Part shown: positions 24,431 to 33,623 of the stretch, piece after piece
Layout of the letters: every line of letters starts with the position of its first letter
How positions within the stretch are numbered: position 1 is the stretch's first letter
Source: Anaeromassilibacillus senegalensis
Lineage (GTDB): Bacteria > Bacillota > Clostridia > Oscillospirales > Acutalibacteraceae
Length of the DNA: 64,000 nt
Assembly: GCF_001261775.1 (NCBI RefSeq)
Contig: NZ_LN868538.1
Coordinates: forward strand, 310,001-374,000
Reading direction: 5' to 3'
Notes under the pieces: generated by a model
Told to the model about the DNA's origin: nothing
Database searches by the model: none
What the model saw: only the letters and a program-made list of their open reading frames with translations
Translations under genes and position numbers: made by a program

Positions 24431-24777
24431 GTAACGTCACATCCCCCTGACAATCCATTTGTATACAGCAGGCCGCATGCGGTGAACATCCGGTAGGGTG
24501 TGCGCAGCACCGTCATGTCCTTTTCCTTTGCCAGCTCCAGGATGGTATCATCGACCTCCTTGCCGCGCACAAAGATGATGCAGTGCATGTCCATCATCTC
24601 CGCCGTGCGCACCACCTGCGGATTGGTCAAGCCTGTCAGCAGGACGGACTGGTCCTTCACAAAGGCCAGCACATCGCTCATCATATCGCTTCCGCACGCT
24701 GTGCGCACTTCCACATCCAAATCCCCTTCCGCAAGGATTTCCGCCTTTAAAATTTGTACTACGTCGCGTACTGTCAT
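24427..24777 (-). CDS. DRTGG-domain protein, first gene of the hydrogenase region
   Basis: 116 residues beginning MTVRDVVQILKAEILAEG and carrying ACGSDMMSDVLAFVKDQS, the signature region of DRTGG-type domains. ATG 24777 has GGAGG 8 bases upstream; the longer frame is rejected. A promoter lies about 70-95 bases upstream. It overlaps the RsbW-like gene by four bases, so the first two genes are coupled. Its ligand is unknown. Confidence 0.78.
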   Translation of the reverse strand: MTVRDVVQILKAEILAEGDLDVEVRTACGSDMMSDVLAFVKDQSVLLTGLTNPQVVRTAEMMDMHCIIFVRGKEVDDTILELAKEKDMTVLRTPYRMFTACGLLYTNGLSGGCDVT

Positions 24778-24845
24778 AGAACTTTCCTCCCATTTCATCC
24801 TATACAATGTTTTTGGATACGGCATTCTAAATTTTATGCATTTTT

Positions 24846-24874
24846 ATTATAACATATCACAGAAAAGGAAACAA
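24846..24874 (-). promoter_or_regulatory. Promoter of the hydrogenase signalling genes
   Basis: Minus strand TTGTTT (24869-24874), 17 bp, TATAAT (24846-24851). Confidence 0.65.
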
Positions 24875-24882
24875 CAAAAAGG

Positions 24883-24927
24883 AAGCCCCGGCAGACGATT
24901 TTAGAAGAATCGCCTGCCGGGGCTTTT
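24883..24927 (-). terminator. Terminator of the surface-protein pair
   Basis: Stem AAGCCCCGGCAG.CGATT / AATCG.CTGCCGGGGCTT, followed on the minus strand by CCTTTTTGTTGTTT and on the plus strand by TTTTT; likely works both ways. Confidence 0.8.
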
Positions 24928-24943
24928 TAAAAAAGGTTTCTGA

Positions 24944-25933
24944 TCAGTTGTGCGTACTAACCGCGGTAACCTGGAATTTTACTTCTTGCGGATTGAACGC
25001 GCCGTCGGAATACGTCACGCGGTAAGACTGCCCTTTGGGATTGGGCATGTAGCTCTTTTCTGCGAGATACTTATACACAAGATCGTCATCGACTACCTTT
25101 GTCCCATAAGCATCAAAATGAATGGTGTAGGATAAATCAGGAATCACATCCCCATCTGAATTGACAAACTGAACGATAAAGTCTTTCTCGATTTCAGACG
25201 GATCCTTTTTCTGGAACTCGTAAATTACGGAGTAGGTCCCTTCTGACAAACGGATGGACGCGCCCGGCTGCTGCTGTGTGGAACCTGGAACGGTACAGTG
25301 GGCAAGCTTCACTGTGGAATCTGTAATGGTAAAGCCCGCAGACGCCAGTGTTGGAATGGTAAAACTCCCATAACCGGAATCCTGATCCAGCTCCACCGTA
25401 TATGTTTTTGGATTGCTCTGCGTAGGGCCTGTCCACGCGCCGGTTTCTCCGCGGCCATAGACATGCACGGTTGCGGTCTTCTTTTCCGGTTCCGCACTTC
25501 CTTTCAGATAATAAACCAGTTCATTGCCGCCATTAAAGAGCAAAAGATTTTGTCCCTCTTTTTTGTCTCCGCTATGGGTGGATACATAGTCAACCGCGGA
25601 AGTGCCGTGAAGGTCGCAGAAGGTGCTGAGGGAAGGAATCTGAAACTCGTCAAGGCTGACATTATATTCGCCCAAATCAATGGTAATGAGCGGTGCTCCA
25701 TAACGTGTGGAATAGGTAACCGGATATCCGTTATATGTTGAGGGTTTATCCGTTTTTAAGGTCGCGGACGCGTTTGGCGCCAACGCCGTTGTCCACCGGA
25801 TGGTAACTGTGGTTGTTTTTTGCGAAGCCCTCGTTTGAGCCGCCGCAACAATGGAAAATGCCGTTATGATCAGTGCCACCGTCAGCCCAACCGCAAGGAA
25901 GCGTTTCCATCTTTTACTGCCTGTAAATTTCAT
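24944..25933 (-). CDS. Secreted orphan protein with beta-rich domains
   Basis: 329 residues. A typical signal peptide (residues 8-33, FLAVGLTVALIITAFSIVAAA) precedes a threonine-rich exported chain. Two segments look alike, ITIDLGEYNVSLDEFQIPSL near 87 and YTVELDQDSGYGSFTIPTL near 178, each following a charged or Thr-rich strand, suggesting a duplicated beta-sandwich domain. There is no sorting motif or transmembrane tail. It is 12 bases downstream of the TasA-like gene, so the two probably work together at the cell surface. Function unknown. Confidence 0.7.
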   Translation of the reverse strand: MKFTGSKRWKRFLAVGLTVALIITAFSIVAAAQTRASQKTTTVTIRWTTALAPNASATLKTDKPSTYNGYPVTYSTRYGAPLITIDLGEYNVSLDEFQIPSLSTFCDLHGTSAVDYVSTHSGDKKEGQNLLLFNGGNELVYYLKGSAEPEKKTATVHVYGRGETGAWTGPTQSNPKTYTVELDQDSGYGSFTIPTLASAGFTITDSTVKLAHCTVPGSTQQQPGASIRLSEGTYSVIYEFQKKDPSEIEKDFIVQFVNSDGDVIPDLSYTIHFDAYGTKVVDDDLVYKYLAEKSYMPNPKGQSYRVTYSDGAFNPQEVKFQVTAVSTHN

Positions 25934-25945
25934 AATGCGTCCTCC

Positions 25946-27760
25946 TTATTCATAGATTCCATCGTTTTGGACAATCGTCTGACTGTTAAACAGCCTGCCT
26001 TCATCATCTGCAACCAGATAACCGGCTGTATGACCGGTTGTTGTGATATTCCGGATGATGCCGGAGGACTTGTTTTCAGAAACAATACCGCCCACACAGC
26101 ACACGCCGCGCACATTTACACCGTTTTCCGGAGCGGCCAGCGAACAATTTTCGATTGTGCCGGCATTCACTACAGCCAGGCCGCCAAGGTGCATATGGCA
26201 TAAATGATGATCTGCCAATATCAATTCATATTGCGCCAAACCTGCGTTAATGGAACCGGTATAGCTGCAAGCTTTCATCACTGCATTTTTTGTGTTTGTG
26301 GAAACAAGCCCGCCAAAGTAGCAGTTTTTACCTTCATTCGCTTCCATTGCTTCATCCGTACGCAGGGTGCCGTTGATATCGACCGAAGAGGTGCAATTTT
26401 CTATGGTTCCGGCATTGACTACCGCGATGGAGCCCACGTCATTGCCGCTGCTGTTAATGGTTCCTTCAACCGTCAGGTTCTTTAAAACGCCCGTATTGTT
26501 TACAAACAGGCCCAAATTGTCCACACCGTTTATGGTATAGCTGACCGTATATCTGGCGCCTTGGTATTCGCCGTTCAGTCCGCCGCTGATGGACTGGGTG
26601 GGGACGTAATCGCTGCCAAGCGCAATGTCAGCACCCAAAACAAAGAACTTATCACTGTAATCGCGGATTTTATTAAACTGCCGCTTGTTCATGATCAGGA
26701 ACGGGTTTTCCTCCGTGCCGTCACCCCCGGAAAAATCGGAATCCCCTTTCTTCACGGTGAACACGACGGTAGCGGGCACAGCCAAACCGGTCTTGTCATC
26801 GACGGTTACCGCCTCCGCCTGATCTTCCGGATCATACACATAGCCGGCCGGCGCCGCGTACTCCGCCGCGGAAATATCGGCGCTGTTTTTCAACGTAATG
26901 AACTTGCTGGCAGCCAATTCGCCCGCCTGGCCACCCTCACGCCATTCAAGTTTTACATTGTCTTTAAACCGGTCCACATCCCCATCGGGGCTGCCGCCGC
27001 TCGCGCCTTCATCCATTTGATACGCGTTGAACATCAGGTCCGCATGGTAGTGCCTGCCCTGGTATTCGTTGCCGACAGTTTCCGGCAGATAGCCCGCGAT
27101 CACATAGGTTTCATCGCCGCCCGCCGGAAGCATCGCCGTGGTGTATACGGTTTTGGTTTCCGGCTCCGTGTTATCCGTCGCCAATGCATCCGGATCGGCT
27201 ACCGTATTGTCATAAGACTGATTCAGGTTGACGTCTTTGATTCTTTCCCAGCTCGTACCGGTATTCTTGTAGATAAAAATTTTCAAAACTTTTTCCAGGC
27301 CATTGGTACAGGGCACATTGTTTTTCTTGTCCCAGTGAATCGTTTTGCCATCCTCGCTCAAGCCGGTATTGCCTTCGCCCGCTTTGCAGAAATCCCCCAG
27401 ATTGACGGAAATATCCACCTTCGTGGGCAGCGTGCCGCCGTTGGTAATCTTAACCGGCTGGAAATAAACCGGAGCCGGATCAAAATCACCGATGTTCATA
27501 CCGTTCTTGTCTACTCGGTTGTGTCCACCCGTCGGATTCAGTTCTTTTTCAAAGTTTTCATACTTCATAGGACGCAGATTTTTAAATTCCAGCGTCGTCT
27601 GGCCTTCCACATCCGGCTTCACACTGATATCCAGCACGCCGGCGGAAAAGTTGGCGTTGACTTTCTCCGTGTCGGTAAACCATGCCATCGTTCCTCCGAT
27701 CAACAGGCTCAGCACCAACAGCACGGAGACACCTGAGAGAATGATTCTGCTTTTTTTCAT
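25946..27760 (-). CDS. TasA/camelysin-like surface protein with GLUG-type repeats
   Basis: 604 residues. The N-terminus (ILSGVSVLLVLSLLIGGTMAWFTDTEK, residues 5-31) is the SipW-type signal and start of TasA/CalY-like proteins, which form surface fibres. Residues about 32-270 resemble that beta-rich domain. The C-terminal half carries repeated GLUG-like motifs (GSIAVVNAGTIENCTSS, LGGLAVVNAGTIENC) typical of adhesins. ATG 27760 has AGGAGG upstream. No sipW peptidase gene or anchor is in the window. A fibre or adhesin role is inferred. Confidence 0.75.
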   Translation of the reverse strand: MKKSRIILSGVSVLLVLSLLIGGTMAWFTDTEKVNANFSAGVLDISVKPDVEGQTTLEFKNLRPMKYENFEKELNPTGGHNRVDKNGMNIGDFDPAPVYFQPVKITNGGTLPTKVDISVNLGDFCKAGEGNTGLSEDGKTIHWDKKNNVPCTNGLEKVLKIFIYKNTGTSWERIKDVNLNQSYDNTVADPDALATDNTEPETKTVYTTAMLPAGGDETYVIAGYLPETVGNEYQGRHYHADLMFNAYQMDEGASGGSPDGDVDRFKDNVKLEWREGGQAGELAASKFITLKNSADISAAEYAAPAGYVYDPEDQAEAVTVDDKTGLAVPATVVFTVKKGDSDFSGGDGTEENPFLIMNKRQFNKIRDYSDKFFVLGADIALGSDYVPTQSISGGLNGEYQGARYTVSYTINGVDNLGLFVNNTGVLKNLTVEGTINSSGNDVGSIAVVNAGTIENCTSSVDINGTLRTDEAMEANEGKNCYFGGLVSTNTKNAVMKACSYTGSINAGLAQYELILADHHLCHMHLGGLAVVNAGTIENCSLAAPENGVNVRGVCCVGGIVSENKSSGIIRNITTTGHTAGYLVADDEGRLFNSQTIVQNDGIYE

Positions 27761-27937
27761 GTTTGGTCTCCTCCTTTTTATGTTACAAGCGGGCGCAGGA
27801 TATACCATAATTTGGCATATCTTTTTCTTGTTTTTGTATTATACCATATGTTGCAGAAAAATGCACGTAGAATTATCCGAATCATTTTATAAAAAATGAC
27901 CAAAAATCGTTCAATTTATACCAAACCATTTTTGGCA

Positions 27938-27972
27938 CAAAAAAAGGGCTTATCTTTTCGATAAGCCCTTTT
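27938..27972 (-). terminator. Terminator of the marR-ABC exporter operon
   Basis: Stem AAAAGGGCTTATC/GATAAGCCCTTTT followed on the minus strand by a run of T, 40 bases past the stop. Confidence 0.9.
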
Positions 27973-28011
27973 CGTATGATTATAAGGAAATTACTGCGGA
28001 CATTTTTCCTC

Positions 28012-29922
28012 TTACGACTCTGCCAACGGCGTGGAAACCTTTTCAAACTGGCTGTTGTACAGATTTGCATAGAAGCCATTCTTCGCCATCAGCTCGTCGT
28101 GCGTGCCCTGCTCCACAATGTCGCCATCCTTCATGCAGAGGATCAGGTCAGCGTCGCGGATCGTGGACAGCCGGTGCGCAATCACAAAACTGGTGCGGCC
28201 CTTCATCAGGTTATCCATCGCCTTCTGAATCAGCACCTCCGTGCGGGTATCAACGGAGCTGGTCGCTTCATCCAGTATGAGAATCTTCGGGTCGGACAGG
28301 ATCGCACGCGCGATGGTCAGCAGCTGCTTCTGCCCCTGGGAAACATTGCTGGCCTCCTCATTAAGCACCATATCGTAAGCGCCCGGCAGGGTGCGCACAA
28401 AATGGTGTACCTGTGCGGCCTTCGCCGCTACCTTCACCTCGTCGTTGTCCGCATCCAGCCTGCCATATCGGATATTTTCGCGGATGGTGCCGTTGTACAG
28501 CCAGGTATCCTGCAATACCATACCGAAGACAGAGCGCAGCTCATCGCGGGAGAAATTGCGGATATCGTAGCCGTCGATCAGAATCGCACCCTCGTTGACA
28601 TCGTAGAAGCGCATCAACAGCTTTACCATGGTGGTCTTTCCGGCGCCCGTGGGGCCGACAATCGCCACCTTCTGGCCCGGCAGAATGTTGGCGCTAAAGT
28701 CGTTGATGATCGTTTTATTGGGATTGTATCCAAATTTGACATGTGCAAACTGTACACTGCCATGAATATGAATCAGGCTGTCGCTATCCGGCACGCCGTC
28801 GTCGTCATTGATATGCACAATCGGCACATCCGGCGTTTCTTCCGGCTCTTCCAGGAATTCAAACACGCGCTCCGCGGCCGCCGCGGTCTGTTGCAGGATA
28901 TTGCTGATATTGGCAACCTGCGTGATCGGCTGGGTGAATTGGCGTACATACTGGATAAACGCCTGAATACCGCCCACGTCCAGACGGCCGCCGGAAGCCA
29001 GCCAGCCGCCGATGATGCAGACGACCACATAGCCCACATTGGCGACAAAGTTCATCACCGGCATCATCAGGCCGGAGAGGAACTGCGACTTCCACGCGGA
29101 GTGATACAGGGTTTCATTATAGCTGTCAAATTCCTGCACGGAGGCCTCTTCGCCGTTAAATGCTTTCATCACCATGTGCCCGCCGTACATCTCTTCGACG
29201 TGGCCGTTCACGTGGCCCAGATATTCCTGCTGCGCCGAGAAATATTTCTGGGAACGCTTGACAATCTGTAGAATAAAAATCAGAGAAACCGGGATGATGC
29301 ACAGCGCAACCAGCGTCAGCTGCCAGCTGATGGAAAACATCATAATCAAAATACCCACGATGGTTGTCACCGAAGTGATGATCTGCGTGATGCTCTGGTT
29401 CAGCGTCTGGCTCAGCGTATCCACATCGTTTGTCACACGGGAGAGAACCTCGCCGTGGCTGGTGGTATCAAAATAGTTGAGCGGCATCCGGTTGATCTTC
29501 TTCATGATGTCGTTGCGCAGATTGTACGTCACACGCATGGAGACGCCCGTCATGACCCAGCCCTGAATATAGGAGAACGCCAGGCTGATCAGGTACAGCG
29601 TCAACAAAAACAGGATAATTTGCAGGATGCGTCCAAAATCAATGCCGGTCCCGGTGCCTGCAATTTTCCCCATAATGCCGTTAAACATTTCTGTGGTCGC
29701 AGTACCCAAAATCTTCGGGCCCACGATCATAAACACAGTGGACAGCATGGCAAACACCAGCACAATGGCGACGCGGATTTTATACCGTCCAAGATACCGC
29801 AGCAGCTTTCCCATACTGCCTTTGAAATCCTTTGCCTTTTCCGTAGGCGCTCCCACCGGTCCATGCCCGCCGCCAAACGGGCCATGTTTTTTGGGCGCCT
29901 GGGCTTTCATCGGACTGCTCAT
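28012..29922 (-). CDS. ABC exporter half-transporter B (TMD-NBD)
   Basis: 636 residues: a Gly/Pro-rich cytoplasmic leader, six membrane helices, then the ATPase with Walker A VGPTGAGKTTMVKLL, the NVSQGQKQLLTIARAIL signature, Walker B KILILDEATSSVD and H-loop IAHRLS. The signature reads VSQGQ rather than LSGGQ while its partner keeps the standard form, which fits a heterodimer with one degenerate ATP site. It probably exports drugs, lipids or peptides. Its start overlaps the stop of the other half by four bases (29919-29922). Confidence 0.92.
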   Translation of the reverse strand: MSSPMKAQAPKKHGPFGGGHGPVGAPTEKAKDFKGSMGKLLRYLGRYKIRVAIVLVFAMLSTVFMIVGPKILGTATTEMFNGIMGKIAGTGTGIDFGRILQIILFLLTLYLISLAFSYIQGWVMTGVSMRVTYNLRNDIMKKINRMPLNYFDTTSHGEVLSRVTNDVDTLSQTLNQSITQIITSVTTIVGILIMMFSISWQLTLVALCIIPVSLIFILQIVKRSQKYFSAQQEYLGHVNGHVEEMYGGHMVMKAFNGEEASVQEFDSYNETLYHSAWKSQFLSGLMMPVMNFVANVGYVVVCIIGGWLASGGRLDVGGIQAFIQYVRQFTQPITQVANISNILQQTAAAAERVFEFLEEPEETPDVPIVHINDDDGVPDSDSLIHIHGSVQFAHVKFGYNPNKTIINDFSANILPGQKVAIVGPTGAGKTTMVKLLMRFYDVNEGAILIDGYDIRNFSRDELRSVFGMVLQDTWLYNGTIRENIRYGRLDADNDEVKVAAKAAQVHHFVRTLPGAYDMVLNEEASNVSQGQKQLLTIARAILSDPKILILDEATSSVDTRTEVLIQKAMDNLMKGRTSFVIAHRLSTIRDADLILCMKDGDIVEQGTHDELMAKNGFYANLYNSQFEKVSTPLAES

Positions 29923-32147
29923 GCCAATTCCTCCTCTGAAAGCTGGGAACGGGCGATTTCCTGGTACGTCCCACAGGTCCGCATCAGTTCCTTATGGGTG
30001 CCGATTCCCACAATTTTGCCTTCGTCCAGCACAATAATCTGTTCGGCGTCCATGATGGTGCTGACGCGCTGGGCAACAATCAGCACAGTGGAATCGCCGG
30101 TATCCTTTTTCAACGCGCGGCGCAGGGCGGCGTCGGTTTTAAAGTCGAGCGCCGAAAAGCTGTCGTCAAAAATGTATACGGGCGCCCGTTTCGTCAGCGC
30201 ACGGCCGATGGACAGGCGCTGCTTCTGCCCGCCGGAGACGTTGGTTCCTCCCTGTGAAATATCCGTGTGCAAACCGTCTGGCATACTCTGAATGAATTCC
30301 GCGGCCTGCGCCACCTCGGCAGAACGTTCAATCTCCCGATCCGTCGCATCCGGGCTGCCGTAGCGCAGGTTGGACGCGATATCTCCGGAGAACAATACGC
30401 CCTTCTGCGGTACATACCCGATGTTTTCCCGCAGCTCATGCTGGGGGATTTTACGGATATCCACGCCGTCCAGTAAAATTTTTCCGGAGGTTACATCGTA
30501 AAAGCGCGGGATCAAATTGATCAGCGTCGATTTGCCGGAACCGGTGGAACCGATGAACGCGGTGGTCTGTCCCGGCAGGGCCGTAAAGCTGATATCCTGC
30601 AATACGTCGTCCTCGGCATTGCTGTAGCGGAAGCTGACGTCGCGGAATTCAATTTTTCCCGTTGCTCTCTCCTTCAGGTGTACCGGCTGCTCCGCGTCGC
30701 GGACCGTCGGCTCCGTCTCCAGCACTTCCGCGATACGGCTGCCGGAAACCGCCGCACGCGGCACCATAATGAACATCATGGAGATCATCAGGAAGGACAT
30801 GATCACCTGCATCGCGTACTGCATGAACGCCATCATGTCGCCCACCTGCATCATGGACTGTTCGATCTGGTGGCCGCCCACCCAGACAATCAGCAGGGAG
30901 ACCACGTTCATGATAAACATCATGGCGGGCATCATGGCAACCATCACACGGTTGACAAACAGGTTTGTGCTGGTGAGGTCTTTATTGGCATTCTCAAAGC
31001 GTTCCTCTTCAAATTTCTGCGTACCGAACGCACGGATAACCATCATTCCGCTGAGGTTTTCCCGGGTGACCAGGTTCAGCTTGTCGACCAGCTTCTGCAC
31101 AATTTTAAACTTCGGCGTGACAATGGAGAACACCACCACCACAATGCCGATCAGGATGAGCACGCCCAGCGCGATGATCCAGCTCATGGAAACGCTTTTG
31201 CTCAATGCCATCAAAATGCCGCCAATGCCCATGATTGGCGCAAGGCAGATCATGCGCAGGCCCAGAATCAGCAGCATCTGCACCTGCGTCACGTCATTGG
31301 TGGTACGCGTGATCAGGGATGCTGTGGAAAATTGGTCGAACTCGTCGTTCGAGAAGCTTTCAACCTTGCGGAACACATCCCGGCGGAGATTCTTCGCCGT
31401 GCCTGCCGCAACCCGCGCCGCCAGCAGGCCCACACAGATCGTCGCAACCGCGCCGGCCAACGTCAGCAGCAGCATGAACAGGCCGGTTTTCAGGATATAA
31501 TTGCTCTGGATCTGGTTCACATCTACGCCCAGTTCCTTGTAAAATTCGCGCGTCATGGCGACGCCCATCTGCCCGCCCATCGAGCTTTGGGAGGCCTCCG
31601 CCAGCTTGCGCGCCTGCTGAACCGATTCCTCCGGAAGCTGTTCCAGCATGGGAAGCGCACGGTAAAGCTCTGTGAAATCAAGGTCATGCAGACTCATCTT
31701 ATCGGCGGACAACTCCACGTCCCCCTGTTCGTTGGCGCCCTTCATCACATTGGAGAAGGTCATGACGCTTTTCTCATACGCTTCGGCCAACTGCTGCACC
31801 TGCTCCGGCAATTCCGCGCGCAGCACATAGATATTCGTGGAAGCAAGCGCCGGATAAGCGGAACGGTAAGCTTCCGCTTCCGCGCTGCCGGCGTCGATTT
31901 TCTGATATGCGCCGTCCATCCGGTCCTGCTCTTCCTCCGTCATAAAGGTCTTGATCAGCGCAAAACCATTTTCACTGACGGCCTGGGGCGTCAGATCCTC
32001 TATGCCGCCCTGCTGAATGCCAACATTGACAATATTGGACATCAGGTTCGGCAGGTTCAGGTCGCACATCGCCTGGCCGAACAGCAGCAGCACACATGCT
32101 ATAATGGGCCAGGTGTACGGCTTTAAGTACCTTGCGAGTTTTCTCAT
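29919..32147 (-). CDS. ABC exporter half-transporter A with large external insertion
   Basis: 742 residues, about 110 longer than its partner. The extra sequence lies between helix 1 (TWPIIACVLLLFGQAM) and helix 2 (about residues 45-210), is acidic and helical (EEEQDRMDGAYQKIDAG; EQVQQLAEAYEKSVM), and should lie outside the cell. The ATPase has Walker [16 protein letters not shown], signature NVSGGQKQRLSIGRAL and Walker B VYIFDDSFSALD. It forms a heterodimer with the next gene; the start overlaps the marR stop, so all three are co-translated. Confidence 0.92.
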   Translation of the reverse strand: MRKLARYLKPYTWPIIACVLLLFGQAMCDLNLPNLMSNIVNVGIQQGGIEDLTPQAVSENGFALIKTFMTEEEQDRMDGAYQKIDAGSAEAEAYRSAYPALASTNIYVLRAELPEQVQQLAEAYEKSVMTFSNVMKGANEQGDVELSADKMSLHDLDFTELYRALPMLEQLPEESVQQARKLAEASQSSMGGQMGVAMTREFYKELGVDVNQIQSNYILKTGLFMLLLTLAGAVATICVGLLAARVAAGTAKNLRRDVFRKVESFSNDEFDQFSTASLITRTTNDVTQVQMLLILGLRMICLAPIMGIGGILMALSKSVSMSWIIALGVLILIGIVVVVFSIVTPKFKIVQKLVDKLNLVTRENLSGMMVIRAFGTQKFEEERFENANKDLTSTNLFVNRVMVAMMPAMMFIMNVVSLLIVWVGGHQIEQSMMQVGDMMAFMQYAMQVIMSFLMISMMFIMVPRAAVSGSRIAEVLETEPTVRDAEQPVHLKERATGKIEFRDVSFRYSNAEDDVLQDISFTALPGQTTAFIGSTGSGKSTLINLIPRFYDVTSGKILLDGVDIRKIPQHELRENIGYVPQKGVLFSGDIASNLRYGSPDATDREIERSAEVAQAAEFIQSMPDGLHTDISQGGTNVSGGQKQRLSIGRALTKRAPVYIFDDSFSALDFKTDAALRRALKKDTGDSTVLIVAQRVSTIMDAEQIIVLDEGKIVGIGTHKELMRTCGTYQEIARSQLSEEELA

Positions 32148-32632
32148 CGAGTGGATTCACCCTTTCCCTCTGATTTTTTCTGGTTTCTCATCTCATCCAT
32201 AATGTCAAACAGCCGCGTGGAAAGCTGAATCAGCTGATCCGTCTCCTCTTTGCCCATCCGCCGTTCCACTTCTTCCATGGTGGCAAACAGGTCCTCCCGC
32301 GCTTCCTCCAGCAGGGCTTTTCCCGTGGGGGTGAGGGACACAAATACGGCGCGCCGGTCATTCTTTGTCATACTGCGGACCACAAGGCCCTTGCTCTCCA
32401 GCGAATTCAGCATTTGAGACACGGCGGGCATCGACATATTGGTCCGTCGGCTGATCTCGGAAATGCGCACGCCGGTCTCTTCCCCGTGTTCCTCCTGAAC
32501 CTTGCCGCAAAGCGCAATGCCATGCATCATGAAAAATGCGCTCATAGGCAGTCCTTCCGCCTGAGAGAGAAACGGCCTGACGCTGCGATAACGCCAAAAC
32601 AATTCCAATAATCGACTATAACACGGTCCCAT
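32144..32632 (-). CDS. MarR-family repressor of the ABC exporter operon
   Basis: 162 residues with the MarR winged helix: ISEISRRTNMSMPAVSQML, then VVRSMTKNDRRAVFVSLTPTG (wing) and flanking dimer helices. Such proteins repress their own operon and let go upon binding small aromatic or drug-like ligands. ATG 32632 has AAGGAGG 10 bases upstream. It is first in the operon, followed by both exporter halves. A perfect palindrome near the transcription start is its likely operator. Confidence 0.9.
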   Translation of the reverse strand: MGPCYSRLLELFWRYRSVRPFLSQAEGLPMSAFFMMHGIALCGKVQEEHGEETGVRISEISRRTNMSMPAVSQMLNSLESKGLVVRSMTKNDRRAVFVSLTPTGKALLEEAREDLFATMEEVERRMGKEETDQLIQLSTRLFDIMDEMRNQKKSEGKGESTR

Positions 32633-32709
32633 TTGTAAAAATCCTCCTTCAATGCTTCCCCGCTGCACGGCTTTTTAAACCGGCTTTCTCTTAACCATTG
32701 CATCTATAA

Positions 32710-32723
32710 ATAGTTAATACTAT
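32710..32723. promoter_or_regulatory. MarR operator candidate
   Basis: Perfect palindrome ATAGTTAATACTAT placed just after the -10, where bound repressor would block transcription start. Confidence 0.6.
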
Positions 32724-32735
32724 GAATAATGTATG

Positions 32736-32763
32736 ATTATAAGCCTTTTTTGATCTTTGTCAA
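32736..32763 (-). promoter_or_regulatory. Promoter of the marR-ABC operon
   Basis: Minus strand consensus TTGACA (32758-32763), 16 bp, TATAAT (32736-32741). Confidence 0.8.
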
Positions 32764-32821
32764 GCGAACCCTGAGACTCTTCACAAATAATTAACAGAAC
32801 CTTCATACAGCAAAAAACAGA

Positions 32822-32943
32822 GCTGTATCACAATTGGCAGAATCCATAAAAACCGGCTGAATAGACGAATCCCCCCGCCAGCGGCGAGGGGAATCACTCT
32901 TATACTGCCAATATTCTATGCAAAATTTGCATCGTGATACAGC
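32822..32943. repeat. MITE-like inverted-repeat element, copy A (repeat family 2)
   Basis: A 122-bp element bounded by the perfect 10-bp inverted repeat GCTGTATCAC/GTGATACAGC. Both arms also carry TTGGCAG near the ends, and the middle holds a GC-rich hairpin CCCCGCC..GGCGAGGGG followed by ATCACTCTTA. A relative with the same order of parts lies at 46577. No coding potential and no transposase in the window. Confidence 0.75.
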
Positions 32944-32969
32944 CCGGTTTTATGTGTATCATCTATTTC

Positions 32970-33506
32970 TCAATCAATTTTCAGCCGGTTTTCAAACCAC
33001 CACATAAAGAGCGCCGCCGCCCCCTGCAACAGGAAAATCACGCCCATCATGACGCCGATGATGTTGATCGCAATGATTGGGCGGATGAACGAGATAAAAC
33101 CCAAAAGGACGCACGCCGCGCCCACCAGAGCCATCCAATACCAGCCCTTCACCCCAAATTTTTTGAGGTCCAATCCATCGACCAGGCGAAGCACGCCGGA
33201 AAACACGACCCACAAGCCAAAAATATAGGGAATGATGGCTTCTGTCACCACCTGGTTGCACATGACAAACAGGCCCAGCAGCGCGGTCAGGATCCCGTTC
33301 GCCAACAGCCATCCAACGCCGTACATCGCGCTGCGCGCAAATACATAAATGCCGATTTCCGCCAGGCCGGTAATCAGCATGGCAAGCCCAAATACGATGG
33401 TCAGGGACAGAATGATGGACGTCGGTGCGATGATCGCCAGCACCCCCGCAAAAATCAACACAATCCCGGAAATCAGCCAAAGCGTCTTGGAAACCCCTTG
33501 TTTCAT
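32970..33506 (-). CDS. HdeD-family membrane protein (DUF308)
   Basis: 178 residues arranged as six membrane helices in repeating pairs (LISGIVLIFAGVLAIIAP; IILSLTIVFGLAMLITGL; IPYIFGLWVVFSGVLRL), the DUF308/HdeD pattern. HdeD is linked to acid resistance in enterobacteria, but the role in Clostridia is unknown. AGAGGGG precedes the ATG. It stands alone, with repeat family 2 copy A immediately downstream and a terminator hairpin upstream. Confidence 0.85.
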   Translation of the reverse strand: MKQGVSKTLWLISGIVLIFAGVLAIIAPTSIILSLTIVFGLAMLITGLAEIGIYVFARSAMYGVGWLLANGILTALLGLFVMCNQVVTEAIIPYIFGLWVVFSGVLRLVDGLDLKKFGVKGWYWMALVGAACVLLGFISFIRPIIAINIIGVMMGVIFLLQGAAALFMWWFENRLKID

Positions 33507-33574
33507 ATAAACCCCTCTTATCTCAAAATGTACTTTATGTCCTATTATACCCTACCATTTATAAAAAAGAAACG

Positions 33575-33613
33575 AAAATCGCCCCGATTTTTGTAAAAAT
33601 CAGGGCGATTTTA
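33575..33613 (-). terminator. Terminator of the mrp gene
   Basis: Stem AAAATCGCCC.GATTTTT/AAAAATC.GGGCGATTTT with A/T runs on both sides; 10 bases past the mrp stop. Confidence 0.85.
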
Positions 33614-33623
33614 AAAACACAGC

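Noticed and set aside
26561..27736. 391-residue plus-strand frame opposite the TasA-like gene
   Set aside because: No ribosome site, unusual composition, and the minus strand has a signal peptide and repeat motifs.
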